Positions 17,525 to 26,046 of a stretch of 64,000 bases of DNA are shown here, piece after piece. Under the pieces are notes generated by a model. It was not told the origin of the DNA. It saw only the letters and a list, made by a program, of their open reading frames with translations, and did not search any database. The stretch's first letter is position 1, and each line of letters starts with the position of its first letter. This stretch comes from Fen-1362 sp049516395 (GTDB lineage: Bacteria; Planctomycetota; Phycisphaerae; Sedimentisphaerales; Anaerobacaceae): positions 62,001 to 126,000 of the forward strand of contig JBEKTD010000007.1 in the NCBI GenBank assembly GCA_049516395.1, given 5' to 3'. The position numbers and the translations under genes were made by a program.

Positions 17525-18094
17525 GTGGGTGAAAAAAGCACGACAGAACAAGGTTATGATATATCGGGCGACGTTCAACGTGCCGCGGTAATCTTTCTTG
17601 AGCACGGCGATTTTATCCTTGCTGTTATTCGCCACAAAATTAAGGATGAAAGCCGGGCCGAGGATTTGTTCCATGATTTCTTCCTTTCGCTTGCATCGAG
17701 ACCTGTCCCGGCAGAAGTGCAAGACATCAAAGGTTATATCTACAGGGCGATAATCAATGATATAACAGACCACATCCGACACCTCGGAAGATACCAGGCA
17801 ATGACAAAAAGATGTGCTGATTATAGCAAATTAATCGTCAACAATCGGCCGCCCGAAAACGCCTTAATGGAGAAAGAGCAGGCAGATAGAATGGTAGAAT
17901 TAATCAGAAAACGGGTAACTAAGAACGAATTTAAAGCTATTGCATCAAGATACCGTGATGATTTATCCATAAAGGAAGCGGCTGACAGGATGAATATTGA
18001 TGACCGCTCTGTAGTCCGATATATTTCCACCGGGCTTAGGAAGGTTAAGAAATATCTGGCAATTAAGCAAGAGGCCGAGAATGATAGCGCCTAA
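17525..18094 (+). CDS. ECF-type RNA polymerase sigma factor
   Basis: 189 residues from a GTG at 17525 (GGGAG ten bases upstream; a TTG at 17492 is possible). Region 2 is visible as 'DESRAEDLFHDFFLSLASR...IKGYIYRAIINDITDHIR'. Region 4 is 'VTKNEFKAIASRYRDDLSIKEAADRMN' (a part), ending in 'RSVVRYISTGLRKVKKYL', a helix-turn-helix. Sequence matches to well-known ECF groups are weak, so it may be a planctomycete-specific group. The next gene starts 14 bases before this stop and encodes a membrane protein with anti-sigma zinc fingers, the usual arrangement for a sigma/anti-sigma pair. Confidence 0.88.
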   Translation: MGEKSTTEQGYDISGDVQRAAVIFLEHGDFILAVIRHKIKDESRAEDLFHDFFLSLASRPVPAEVQDIKGYIYRAIINDITDHIRHLGRYQAMTKRCADYSKLIVNNRPPENALMEKEQADRMVELIRKRVTKNEFKAIASRYRDDLSIKEAADRMNIDDRSVVRYISTGLRKVKKYLAIKQEAENDSA

Positions 18095-19763
18095 TTATAA
18101 CAAATTTTGTGCGGAAGCCGAGCGGCACTACTTTGACTTTTTACGTGATGAGGCCGAACGGCCTGTTCCCAGCGAAGTCATCGACCACATCATGGGATGT
18201 CTTTACTGTCGTGAGCAAATGAGCCGGCTTGAAGCAATGCTGGCTGAATGCAAAGAGCATCCACAAGCGCACCTTGCACAACATCAGATGGCGACTACCG
18301 CCATACTCAAGCTGCACTTTTCGTTTGTGGGTAAACACGTTAATTGTGCTGATGCAAGGCCTTTTTTGCCGAATCTTTTGGCTCCGACGACGCAAATCAG
18401 GATGCCTACGCCTATAACGGCCCATATCGATAACTGCGACCAATGCAAAGAAGATTCCAAAAAGCTGCAAAATCTGGGCCTCAGTCACAAACAGCTTATG
18501 ACCCTCAGCGAATTGTTTGCAGATGAACTCGATGCCGACGAAACGGATTGCACCGCGGCTCGTGAGGCAATTCCCACTGTTGTTGCAATGGCCTTTGGCC
18601 GAACAGATGCAAAAACTTTAAGGCATTTATCTTTATGCCCGAAATGTCGTCAGGAACTGTACAAATTCCGTCAGACAATCCTGGAGCAAACAAAAATACT
18701 GCATAGCGAGAATGAAACACAAAAAAGTATCTTCCCGTGTTCATCCGTAGGAGCAAATGACGTCTTTGATTATTGCATCCCATACGGCATAGACCCGGCA
18801 AGCGACGAATATGCCAAATTCCGCAAATCTTTAACCACACACATTGTTTGCTGTGCCGACTGCCTTGACAAAATCCAGCAATTGCACAAGACGATTTATG
18901 ATATTGCCGACAGGCCGGAATCCGGCGTTGCGACGGTCTTCCACATAGACACGACTGCCAAGGTTGAGACAGAAAGCATATACGCCGGTTTCCCTGTAAG
19001 GGTGGAAACGGCCATTTTGGATAGCCGGGAGCAAACACGCTCTGAGAAGGTTGAAACAGCCGTAAAACTCAAATCTGCATCAAAGAACCTCAGACCCCTA
19101 TTGAAAATGGCGCTTCCGGTCGCAGCGGTGCTAATGGTAGCAGTAGGCCTGTTTATTAACGTCCATACCGCGAAAGGTCTTGCCATTGAGCAGATTTACA
19201 GGGCTATAGATATGGTTAAGAACATCCATATTTCCAGCTTTGTTGCCGATAAGCAGAAAGCTGTACAGGAGGTATGGATAGCCAGAAGCTCCGGCTTATA
19301 TGTTATTAAAACAGAAAATGAGTGCACGTTACGTAACATTTCTGACCGCATACAGAAGTCCAAAGATTTGGGCACCGGCACAATTAAACAAACCTCATTG
19401 GGCAGTGATGTTCTGGCCGGTATCGCAACAAAGATTCACAGTTCATTAGATATAATGCCTTTTCGCACGCCCACCGACATCCCCGCAGACGCAAGGTGGT
19501 CTGAGATAACGGATTCCGAACTTGCCGTTAAAACCGGCAATACGAAAGTATATGAACTGAGTTGGGCCGAGAATGCTTATGATGGCTCAATGACGCAAAA
19601 GAGTTGGCGGATATTTATGGAAACCTCTACTAATCTGCCGCGGAAAATTCAATGGTTTAAGCAGTCGGCATCTGACCCTCAGCCGGTCCTGGAATCGATT
19701 ATGATTATCGAATACCCCGGCGACAAAGAAATAATCGCAAAAGCAGAAGCTATGTCATTCTAA
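18081..19763 (+). CDS. Putative anti-sigma factor with four zf-HC2 modules and a membrane anchor
   Basis: 560 residues, starting inside the sigma-factor gene. Four zinc-finger modules of the anti-sigma HxxxCxxC type occur in a row, each preceded by a further Cys: H36/C40/C43, H115/C119/C122, H182/C186/C189 and H254/C258/C261. Anti-sigma factors usually have one. A single transmembrane helix (about 342-361, 'MALPVAAVLMVAVGLFI') separates this cytoplasmic part from a C-terminal extracytoplasmic domain of about 195 residues. That domain's beta-rich pattern ('WRIFMETSTNLPRKIQWF') is reminiscent of LolA/RseB-like folds, though this is not proven. It probably holds the sigma factor at the membrane until a signal arrives. 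Confidence 0.82.
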   Translation: MIAPNYNKFCAEAERHYFDFLRDEAERPVPSEVIDHIMGCLYCREQMSRLEAMLAECKEHPQAHLAQHQMATTAILKLHFSFVGKHVNCADARPFLPNLLAPTTQIRMPTPITAHIDNCDQCKEDSKKLQNLGLSHKQLMTLSELFADELDADETDCTAAREAIPTVVAMAFGRTDAKTLRHLSLCPKCRQELYKFRQTILEQTKILHSENETQKSIFPCSSVGANDVFDYCIPYGIDPASDEYAKFRKSLTTHIVCCADCLDKIQQLHKTIYDIADRPESGVATVFHIDTTAKVETESIYAGFPVRVETAILDSREQTRSEKVETAVKLKSASKNLRPLLKMALPVAAVLMVAVGLFINVHTAKGLAIEQIYRAIDMVKNIHISSFVADKQKAVQEVWIARSSGLYVIKTENECTLRNISDRIQKSKDLGTGTIKQTSLGSDVLAGIATKIHSSLDIMPFRTPTDIPADARWSEITDSELAVKTGNTKVYELSWAENAYDGSMTQKSWRIFMETSTNLPRKIQWFKQSASDPQPVLESIMIIEYPGDKEIIAKAEAMSF

Positions 19764-19770
19764 TCCGCAG

Positions 19771-20628
19771 CTATTGGGAACATGGCGCCCATAGTGGGAA
19801 TTTATTTTCGTAATCGCTGTCGCCCTTTTTTTTAACGAGCAACTCTTCCGCTTTGGTGCGGGCTATGTGATCATCAACAAATCCAACGTTGACCGTCATT
19901 TGGGGATGTCTCCCGTAGAAAGCATCTATCTCCTGTCCCGGCAAAAGCTTTCTTTGGCGATTTATCGACAAGCCCGGAATGTAGGCAGTATCTTCCATGT
20001 TTGTGTTGCCAAGTGCTACCGACGGGAAATCAGCCGCGTGCTGCCAGCTTATGATTGCATAACCACTATCGACTATGAGCAATGTCTGAGCCGGCCGTAA
20101 AATGTCTGAACACCACCTTGGTTTGCCGACAAAATTCTGGTCCGTGCTTCCCGTGGACATTCTGCAAATGGACAGATTAACGCCATAGTTACCACAAAGA
20201 ATATCATTTTTGAGCTTTGGATCTTGTATCTGTTTGGACGGACATTGAAGCAAGGTCTTCCCGCTCATATTTTTCTTATAAATGTCCTTAAGGTAATTAA
20301 ACCACCACCATCCAGTTCTATCCCCCCCAGGTTGGTTATTGCCGGCGTAACCACCGGCTGGAGTTGGACTAGGTGGAGGTGGGTTGTCAAACCCGTAAGG
20401 GAATTGGCCGCTGTCGGCGACGTACATGGACAAGGCCGTATTTAACTGCCTGATATTAGACATACAGACGGCTGCTTTTGCCTGAAGCCGGGATCTCTGA
20501 AGAGAAGGGACCAAAAGTGCAAAGAGAACAGCCATAATTCCTATTACTAAAATCAATTCTATCAGTGTTAGCCCAAATCGCCGCATAGCCAACACTGTAT
20601 GATTTTTATGGGAGAAAGTCAATCGCAT
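19771..20628 (-). CDS. Type II pseudopilin-like protein
   Basis: 285 residues. The prepilin signal is RRFG|LTLIELILVIGIMAVLFALL, where the usual Phe after the Gly is Leu. A globular domain follows ('CMSNIRQLNTALSMYVADSGQFPYG') and the end resembles the family's 'GFVDDHIART'. The start is uncertain: ATG at 20628 gives a 20-residue leader and ATG at 20586 gives a 5-residue leader; neither has a strong SD. It lies immediately before the C39-like protease gene (in reading order downstream, 48 bases apart), so the two may share a transcript. Confidence 0.8.
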   Translation of the reverse strand: MRLTFSHKNHTVLAMRRFGLTLIELILVIGIMAVLFALLVPSLQRSRLQAKAAVCMSNIRQLNTALSMYVADSGQFPYGFDNPPPPSPTPAGGYAGNNQPGGDRTGWWWFNYLKDIYKKNMSGKTLLQCPSKQIQDPKLKNDILCGNYGVNLSICRMSTGSTDQNFVGKPRWCSDILRPAQTLLIVDSGYAIISWQHAADFPSVALGNTNMEDTAYIPGLSINRQRKLLPGQEIDAFYGRHPQMTVNVGFVDDHIARTKAEELLVKKKGDSDYENKFPLWAPCSQ

Positions 20629-20696
20629 CAGAGCAACAATATACGACAACCTTCAGCTGCTGCCCCTATTGAGGCAATATCAGGATAAAGCCGCTG

Positions 20697-22499
20697 TTAA
20701 TTACACGCCATCATATAATAACATGTCCACACGCCAGTCACAGTGCAATAATCAGGGTATTCAGGGTCGTTAATGCAGGGACTTGACATATATCTGAGCC
20801 ATTTTGTGCTGGAGCAACTACCGCTCTCGGCAGCTTCGCATCCATAGCGTAGGTAATATTCATAGTACTTCCCTCCACATAAACCGCTCACATAGCTGCA
20901 AAAGATGACATTGTAGTTCTGTATGATATTTGTGCAGGAGTAACCAGAACCGCCGATTATATCTGCCAGCTGGTCGCTGCTGATTTCATTAAAATCACCC
21001 TGAATCGGCTGTTTCGAGACAAGCAAAGCCGTCCCGTTTGGCCAGTCCATATCGAAAAAGCTAATTTCCGTGCGGTCATAGAATTTGGCCGACGAAAGGT
21101 CTGTTATCCAGACATATCGGTCATCGATGCGGTCCACGACAACGAAATGGCTCCTGCCAGGGAAATATAAAATTGCCTTGCAGCCGTTTAGATTTTTGAG
21201 CGTATTGATGTTTGTATTAACCGTCTGACAATATAGTCCAAATCCCTGCAGGAAGTATTTCATATCGGACATACTTGTAGTGCCTCCGGTCTGATTAACG
21301 AGGGAGGCAAGGTCTCTATCTGAAATTGTAACGCCTAATTCCGATGCGACGTATCCTATCGCAATTGTTGCGCAATTTCGCGCATTCGCTCCATCTGATT
21401 TGACTATCTCCAAACGTTTCGCCAAGAGCCGGCTTGTATCAGCGGCGTTTGATTGCCGGTACGTTGTCGGCTTAGCGCTCCCATCAGAATGATATTCAAC
21501 CAGCGCATCCGACTCATAAGGGACATCAAACGCGTTTGTTTGCGGAACGTTATCGTCTATGTCGGTTAGATTCCACAAGTCGCGGGCCTTCACTCGACCT
21601 GAGCCGGCCTCAAATCGCTCAATCGTGATGGTTTTGGGAACCCAGCCCCCTGCGATAAATGCATAATCCGAATACTGTTCTGAAACTGTCGAACCATCCG
21701 GTTTTTCTATTAAACAATTTATTAACGCATAGTTTTTGGCGGAGTCCAGTGTAAAGTGACTTTCGCTGCCGCTGGTTTCTTTGAGCGTCAAAACTATTTG
21801 TGTCTCACCGTTGGCGGTCGATTCAACGCCCGATGATTCAACGGCACAAAGATTGCTGTATGTGTAGCGGCCGTATCCCCACGGCACCACTCCCGCGGTT
21901 AAAGGCCCGTTTACAGAGTGCGGGCTGTTTCCTCCTGCATCGACAATTGCATTGTTGCCGGGCAGGAAATACGTGGTGTACTTATCGCCGTCCCAGACAA
22001 ATATACGTTTTTGATTTCCGCCGAGGTCGAATTGCTGAGTCATGAAATTGCCGGCTAAGTCCCTGCCCGGTTTTACCGAATCAGACCTTGAATCGACGTC
22101 AATCTCCCAGTAAAACCGCTTACTGTCAAATTTTACCTGCTCCGTGGAATGCATTGTGTATTCGTTGGATAACTCGTGGCGAATGTTAAAGGGTATCGCG
22201 TCAAGCTTCATTTTTTGCATCTCTTCGGTAAGCTCCCGTTTGTTCGAGTCATTGCGATACCGCTGAATCTCCGCGGCGATTCGCCGGTTAATCTCATTTA
22301 CGTCGGTAATGGCTGATGCGCCATATTCCTGATGTGATGCCTCAATTGTGCCCGCAGCAATCCAGGTCTTGCGGGGTTGAGCGGTTAATTGTTCAAAGAT
22401 TTGCAGAAGCTCCGCACGCTCTAAGGTTCTGTCTGCAACTGCGATTCCGCTGCCAAGCAGCACTATGACGATAATTCCTGAAAATATTCGTGTGTTCAT
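20697..22499 (-). CDS. Secreted C39-like cysteine peptidase with double-glycine motif and Cys-rich tail
   Basis: 600 residues with an N-terminal signal (~1-22, ending AVA-D) and GAGGAG upstream. Residues ~25-345 are a beta-rich domain of unknown kind. Residues ~365-500 form a C39-like papain-fold peptidase: Cys376 in 'ARNCATIAIGY', His451 in 'GRSHFVVVDRI', and Asp467 in 'WITDLSS'. Then follows ISSDQLADIIGG (506-517), which matches the double-glycine leader consensus LSxxELxxIxGG that C39 peptidases cleave. After it come 83 residues with nine cysteines. Family knowledge suggests cleavage after Gly517. Whether the protein cuts itself is inference. It may also just be a GG-containing domain boundary. 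Confidence 0.8.
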   Translation of the reverse strand: MNTRIFSGIIVIVLLGSGIAVADRTLERAELLQIFEQLTAQPRKTWIAAGTIEASHQEYGASAITDVNEINRRIAAEIQRYRNDSNKRELTEEMQKMKLDAIPFNIRHELSNEYTMHSTEQVKFDSKRFYWEIDVDSRSDSVKPGRDLAGNFMTQQFDLGGNQKRIFVWDGDKYTTYFLPGNNAIVDAGGNSPHSVNGPLTAGVVPWGYGRYTYSNLCAVESSGVESTANGETQIVLTLKETSGSESHFTLDSAKNYALINCLIEKPDGSTVSEQYSDYAFIAGGWVPKTITIERFEAGSGRVKARDLWNLTDIDDNVPQTNAFDVPYESDALVEYHSDGSAKPTTYRQSNAADTSRLLAKRLEIVKSDGANARNCATIAIGYVASELGVTISDRDLASLVNQTGGTTSMSDMKYFLQGFGLYCQTVNTNINTLKNLNGCKAILYFPGRSHFVVVDRIDDRYVWITDLSSAKFYDRTEISFFDMDWPNGTALLVSKQPIQGDFNEISSDQLADIIGGSGYSCTNIIQNYNVIFCSYVSGLCGGKYYEYYLRYGCEAAESGSCSSTKWLRYMSSPCINDPEYPDYCTVTGVWTCYYMMACN

Positions 22500-22703
22500 A
22501 ACACATCTCCTCTCGTATCTACTGCGTTATCACAAAAACCACCTTAACCAATCAGCGGGCGTTTACAACAACGCCCATAGATTAAAGGCGTTGTGAAAAT
22601 GAAAATGTTGACGATTTTCTGCCCTCCTGTGACATAATTTGACCAATTGAGGGAAAATTATTATAGCTTGATGGTCCTGCGAGGGTTAAATCGAGGTTAC
22701 CGA

Positions 22704-23384
22704 TTATCTGGTCTTTTCCAGCCAATACTCGGCAAATTGCATTAAGTCGCTGATGCCTACATACCCATCGGCATCAAGGTCGGTTCCTGAGCAATTCTCA
22801 GGTTCAGAACAATGCCAATTCGAGCCAAGCACCGCAAAGTCCTCAAAGTTGACTATTCCATCATTATTAAAATCGCGTGTTATGACATGAGTGAAAGACA
22901 TTTGGTATAATGGGTTATACCAATCCACGTCCCAGTTGTAAAAGATAACAGAACAGGTACCCAGGCCAATGGCATTGTAATCAACGATAAACCAGTCACC
23001 AGCCGAGGGATTGTTGCCACCCAAAAATCCGAAACCATTGGCATCGTGTACCTGCCCATCCACTTCCTCAGTTTCTTGAACAATATATACTGTGGCCGTA
23101 TCACCGGCGGCCGGTAATTGCGAACCTCCGGACAAAATACCGTAATTCTGGTTCGCATCCCAGAGAGACAGCTCGCCGCCGTCCCAGATATCGCTCGTAT
23201 CAGAACTAATAATGATAGTAAGATGCGTTCCAACCATAATTGGGCGGTAAACGAATGGAATACAGGGGTCGGCAAGCCCAAGCGGTGTATTACCATCCGC
23301 CAGGCAAACCCTTGTGAATACTTCGGCGTGTGCTGCTGGCGCTGTTGCAACCAGAAGCACTACGAAGGAAATCAATCTTTTCAT
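22704..23384 (-). CDS. Secreted dockerin-like protein
   Basis: 226 residues: signal peptide (~1-20, 'ATAPAAHA-E'), a beta-rich domain of about 145 residues without a recognised enzyme motif, then two dockerin-type Ca2+-binding modules (DFNNDGIVNFEDFAVLGSNW and DLDADGYVGISDLMQFAEYW). The start is supported by AAGGAAG. It is probably exported and surface-associated. It is encoded upstream of the C39-like protease on the same strand with a 204-base gap, so probably separately transcribed. Confidence 0.8.
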   Translation of the reverse strand: MKRLISFVVLLVATAPAAHAEVFTRVCLADGNTPLGLADPCIPFVYRPIMVGTHLTIIISSDTSDIWDGGELSLWDANQNYGILSGGSQLPAAGDTATVYIVQETEEVDGQVHDANGFGFLGGNNPSAGDWFIVDYNAIGLGTCSVIFYNWDVDWYNPLYQMSFTHVITRDFNNDGIVNFEDFAVLGSNWHCSEPENCSGTDLDADGYVGISDLMQFAEYWLEKTR

Positions 23385-23550
23385 AACTCACACTTCCTTT
23401 CATGAGTTTTTAGAACCTTAACCCAGCCTCAATAGATATGACCTTTCCCCTGCGGAGGTGAAAGGTCCGTTTGCCCCCTTGTTGCCGTCTATCCATCTAA
23501 GCGCCGAAATTTTAGCACGTTTTGTTTGCTAAAATCAAGCAAAATGCAAT

Positions 23551-24636
23551 ATGGCCTCAAAAGACAATCAACCTTTGGCTGTTTCCAAACGCCTTAATAG
23601 AAAAGGTGATACCGATGGGCAAGCATCTAATTGGGCATATAAACCGAGCATCAAAACAAAAGAGCGTATGAAAAATAGTAGAACCGGCAGAATAATGCAG
23701 TTATTGACAGCGTTGCAATCTCGGAAGGGCTATGCGATTTCGGAATTAACTGAGATACTGGGAAAAAGTCGTCGCACGGTATACAGAGACCTGAAAGAGC
23801 TGCAAGGGGCAGGTTTGCCTTGTCGTTTTGACACAAGGCGCCACTGTTATGCTTTAGACCTTCAATCACCTCTTCCAACACTTGCTCTGTCCAAAGATGA
23901 AGCATTCAGCTTGCTGTTACTGCTTCGCGAGGCGAGTCACAATATTGGGCTTCCTTTTAATTATCCTGCCCGGCTGTTATCCCTTAAAATTGAGAATTGT
24001 CTAAGACGAGAAGTAAGACAATTTTGCGACGCATCGTTTCGATTTATCTCAATTAACCCTGCTCCTAAAATCAGGATGGACTTGTTGGATAAAACATTTA
24101 TGCAGGTTCTGGATGCCATACAGACACAGCGTACCTTAAACATTAATTACTGTCTGCCTGCCGAACAAAACATCATCACAACGGACCTCAATCCTTATTA
24201 CTTGGTTTATTCGGAATACGCATGGCATACCATCGGAGAATCGAGCTTTCACAAAACAGTGCAAACATTCAGGTTAAATCAAATCAAACAGCTAAACCCT
24301 TTAGACAGATATTTTGTGGAAGATGAGAAATTCGACCTTCGCGAGTATTTTGGGTATGCCTGGTCATTATTGCGAGAAGGCCAAATCTACGAGGTCGAAT
24401 TGAGATTCTGCCCGCGAATCGCTGCGGAAGTGGCCGAGGTCCAGTGGCACCAAACGCAGACCGCTTCTTTTGAGGATGATGGCTCGGTGGTGCTGAAATT
24501 CCGTGTGGATGGGCTTAATGAGATAACATGGTGGATTTTGGGCTATGGCGACCAGGTGGAAGTTCTTGCGCCTAAGGCATTAAGGCAAAGGATTGCTCAA
24601 ATAGCATCGAGAATAGTAGATTCACAACAACACTGA
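23551..24636 (+). CDS. HTH/WYL-domain transcriptional regulator
   Basis: 361 residues. The HTH part is 'GRIMQLLTALQSRKGYAISE' followed by 'GKSRRTVYRDLKELQGAGLP', typical of DeoR/YafY-like WYL regulators. A WYL domain spans ~180-260 and a C-terminal WCX-like part ends 'WWILGYGDQVEVLAPKALR'. The true start may be the ATG at 23668 (MKNSRTGRIM), because the first 39 residues look unstructured and 23551 lacks an SD. WYL regulators respond to nucleotides or DNA-derived ligands and often control defence or stress genes. No defence operon is visible next to it. Confidence 0.88.
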   Translation: MASKDNQPLAVSKRLNRKGDTDGQASNWAYKPSIKTKERMKNSRTGRIMQLLTALQSRKGYAISELTEILGKSRRTVYRDLKELQGAGLPCRFDTRRHCYALDLQSPLPTLALSKDEAFSLLLLLREASHNIGLPFNYPARLLSLKIENCLRREVRQFCDASFRFISINPAPKIRMDLLDKTFMQVLDAIQTQRTLNINYCLPAEQNIITTDLNPYYLVYSEYAWHTIGESSFHKTVQTFRLNQIKQLNPLDRYFVEDEKFDLREYFGYAWSLLREGQIYEVELRFCPRIAAEVAEVQWHQTQTASFEDDGSVVLKFRVDGLNEITWWILGYGDQVEVLAPKALRQRIAQIASRIVDSQQH

Positions 24637-25093
24637 CGCAGTTATCTTGTAAAAATAACAAAGTATTTTTTGTAAAAAACCGTCAACATTTGGAGGCCTG
24701 AGACGCCGTAGATTATAGTGCCTCGCCGGGGATTGCTTGCTAAAGGCCAGCCGGGGTCTTGAACGATGCTATCCTTTCCCGCACCCCCGGATGGAGAAAA
24801 GAGTGTTCCTGGCAGAAGCTTCCACACCAGCATATCTGTTGGAAATGGGGCAAAGGGAACAAAAACCCCTTTGCCCTATGTTTTATAAAAATAAAGCAAT
24901 GTTAATCTGGGTAAAAAGAAAGAGTGACAGATTCTGTCACTTAGCAGGAATTTGTCCTGAAAAATAATTTTTCGTCAACATTTTATGCAGTCAGTCGCTT
25001 TTAATTTTAGAGATAGATCGTGTTGATAGTGGTTTGATGCGATAAACGACTGGTAAGTGGTTCGTTCAGAAAAAACTATAGACGAATACAGCA
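24637..25093. other. Intergenic stretch with two strong hairpins
   Basis: A 10-bp stem GGGCAAAGGG/CCCTTTGCCC with a 9-base loop sits at 24848-24876, followed by TATGTTTTATAAA. It could be a terminator, but the T-run is interrupted. A palindrome AGTGACAG-ATT-CTGTCACT at 24923-24941 looks like an operator and lies 150 bases before the next gene. No gene is visible. Confidence 0.5.
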
Positions 25094-25507
25094 GTGGGTA
25101 ACCAGAAATACATCATTGAACAGATGGAAACCTATATCCGCCAGGGAGGTGGCGAATATGGGGATTGGTTCATAGGGTTGGCTGATAACCCCATTGTCCC
25201 CATCACAGAGGTTTACCGTCTTCGTAAGGTGCAAAACCACAGGTTTACATACGTCGAAACAATGTCAGTAGAAGTTGCCAAAGCGGTTGCTGATTATTTT
25301 ATCAATGCATGCGGGATGGACGGCAATATAAGCGAAACAGAAAAAGACGGCGTCTGTCGGGCGCTATACCTTTATAAAAAAGCCGAGCATCTCATCGCCT
25401 GCGAAACCGGCACATCAAACCGATTAATTTGCTGGGTGCGCAATAAGCTGTTTCGGGTTTGCGCCCCCGACAATAACAAAATAATCAGGAGATTGTATGC
25501 ACCGTGA
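25094..25507 (+). CDS. Hypothetical protein, first of an overlapping pair
   Basis: 137 residues from a GTG start. I do not recognise the family. The N-terminus (KYIIEQMETYIRQGGGEYGD) is helical, and the middle 'FTYVETMSVEVAKAVADYFI' also looks helical. Six cysteines occur in the second half. No signal or membrane segment is present. It overlaps the next gene by 11 bases, so the two are probably translated together. No clear SD is visible before the start, which lowers certainty. Confidence 0.55.
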   Translation: MGNQKYIIEQMETYIRQGGGEYGDWFIGLADNPIVPITEVYRLRKVQNHRFTYVETMSVEVAKAVADYFINACGMDGNISETEKDGVCRALYLYKKAEHLIACETGTSNRLICWVRNKLFRVCAPDNNKIIRRLYAP

Positions 25508-25799
25508 CCATAAAATTTTTATTCAGGCGATCAAAAACAGGAAAAAGATTCTCATTAAACACCGCAGTGAAAATGGCTGTGACGCAAACACGAAGGTTTG
25601 CTGCCCCCTTTTTTATGTCCCGGCCAGCGACAAGGGTGGTTGTGACCACTATTACTTCTGGGAGGATGAAAAAGGCCTAAAAAGTAATGTCGTGAGCGTT
25701 AAAACAGAAAACATAGTCCATATCGGGCAGACACAGGAACCATTCGATCCGGTTGGCTTGACTCTTGTTGGCGACGAAGATATATCGCTTGAACATTAA
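25497..25799 (+). CDS. Small hypothetical protein, possibly WYL-like
   Basis: 100 residues, starting inside the previous gene, with AGGAG upstream. The order of elements ('FIQAIKNRKKILIKHRS', 'CPLFYVPA', 'HYYFWEDEKG', 'IVHIGQTQEPFDP') follows the pattern of a single WYL-type SH3-like domain (AI...k.l.i.Y, P.., ri..i....F.P). No DNA-binding part is present. This likeness is by eye only. The pair stands just before the second copy of the 90-bp repeat. Confidence 0.6.
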   Translation: MHRDHKIFIQAIKNRKKILIKHRSENGCDANTKVCCPLFYVPASDKGGCDHYYFWEDEKGLKSNVVSVKTENIVHIGQTQEPFDPVGLTLVGDEDISLEH

Positions 25800-25844
25800 C
25801 AATCCCACTAATCAACTAAAACATCGCTTTGATAGTAACTTTTG

Positions 25845-25953
25845 GTGTCAAAAAAGTGTCCGTCGCCAGTGGTTTGCCACTGTAAGTTCGCTTGTAAACG
25901 ATTAGTTAATCACTTTTAATCCTCATTTTGACACAAAAAAAACAACCATAAGC
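25845..25953. repeat. 90-bp dyad-rich element, copy 2, with conserved flank
   Basis: Bases 25845-25934 match the element at 29-118, with the same GTGTCAAAA/TTTTGACAC ends and internal palindromes. The right flank 'CCATAAGC' is also shared. No tRNA sequence is found beside this copy. It lies between the orphan pair and an aldo/keto reductase. Confidence 0.75.
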
Positions 25954-26046
25954 ATATGATTAACAATCGCGGAATATTTTGCTTTGACGCTGGCGATAAC
26001 TCCCGCTATCCTTTTCGTAAAGGAAAATATGATAAGGAGCTTGAAA

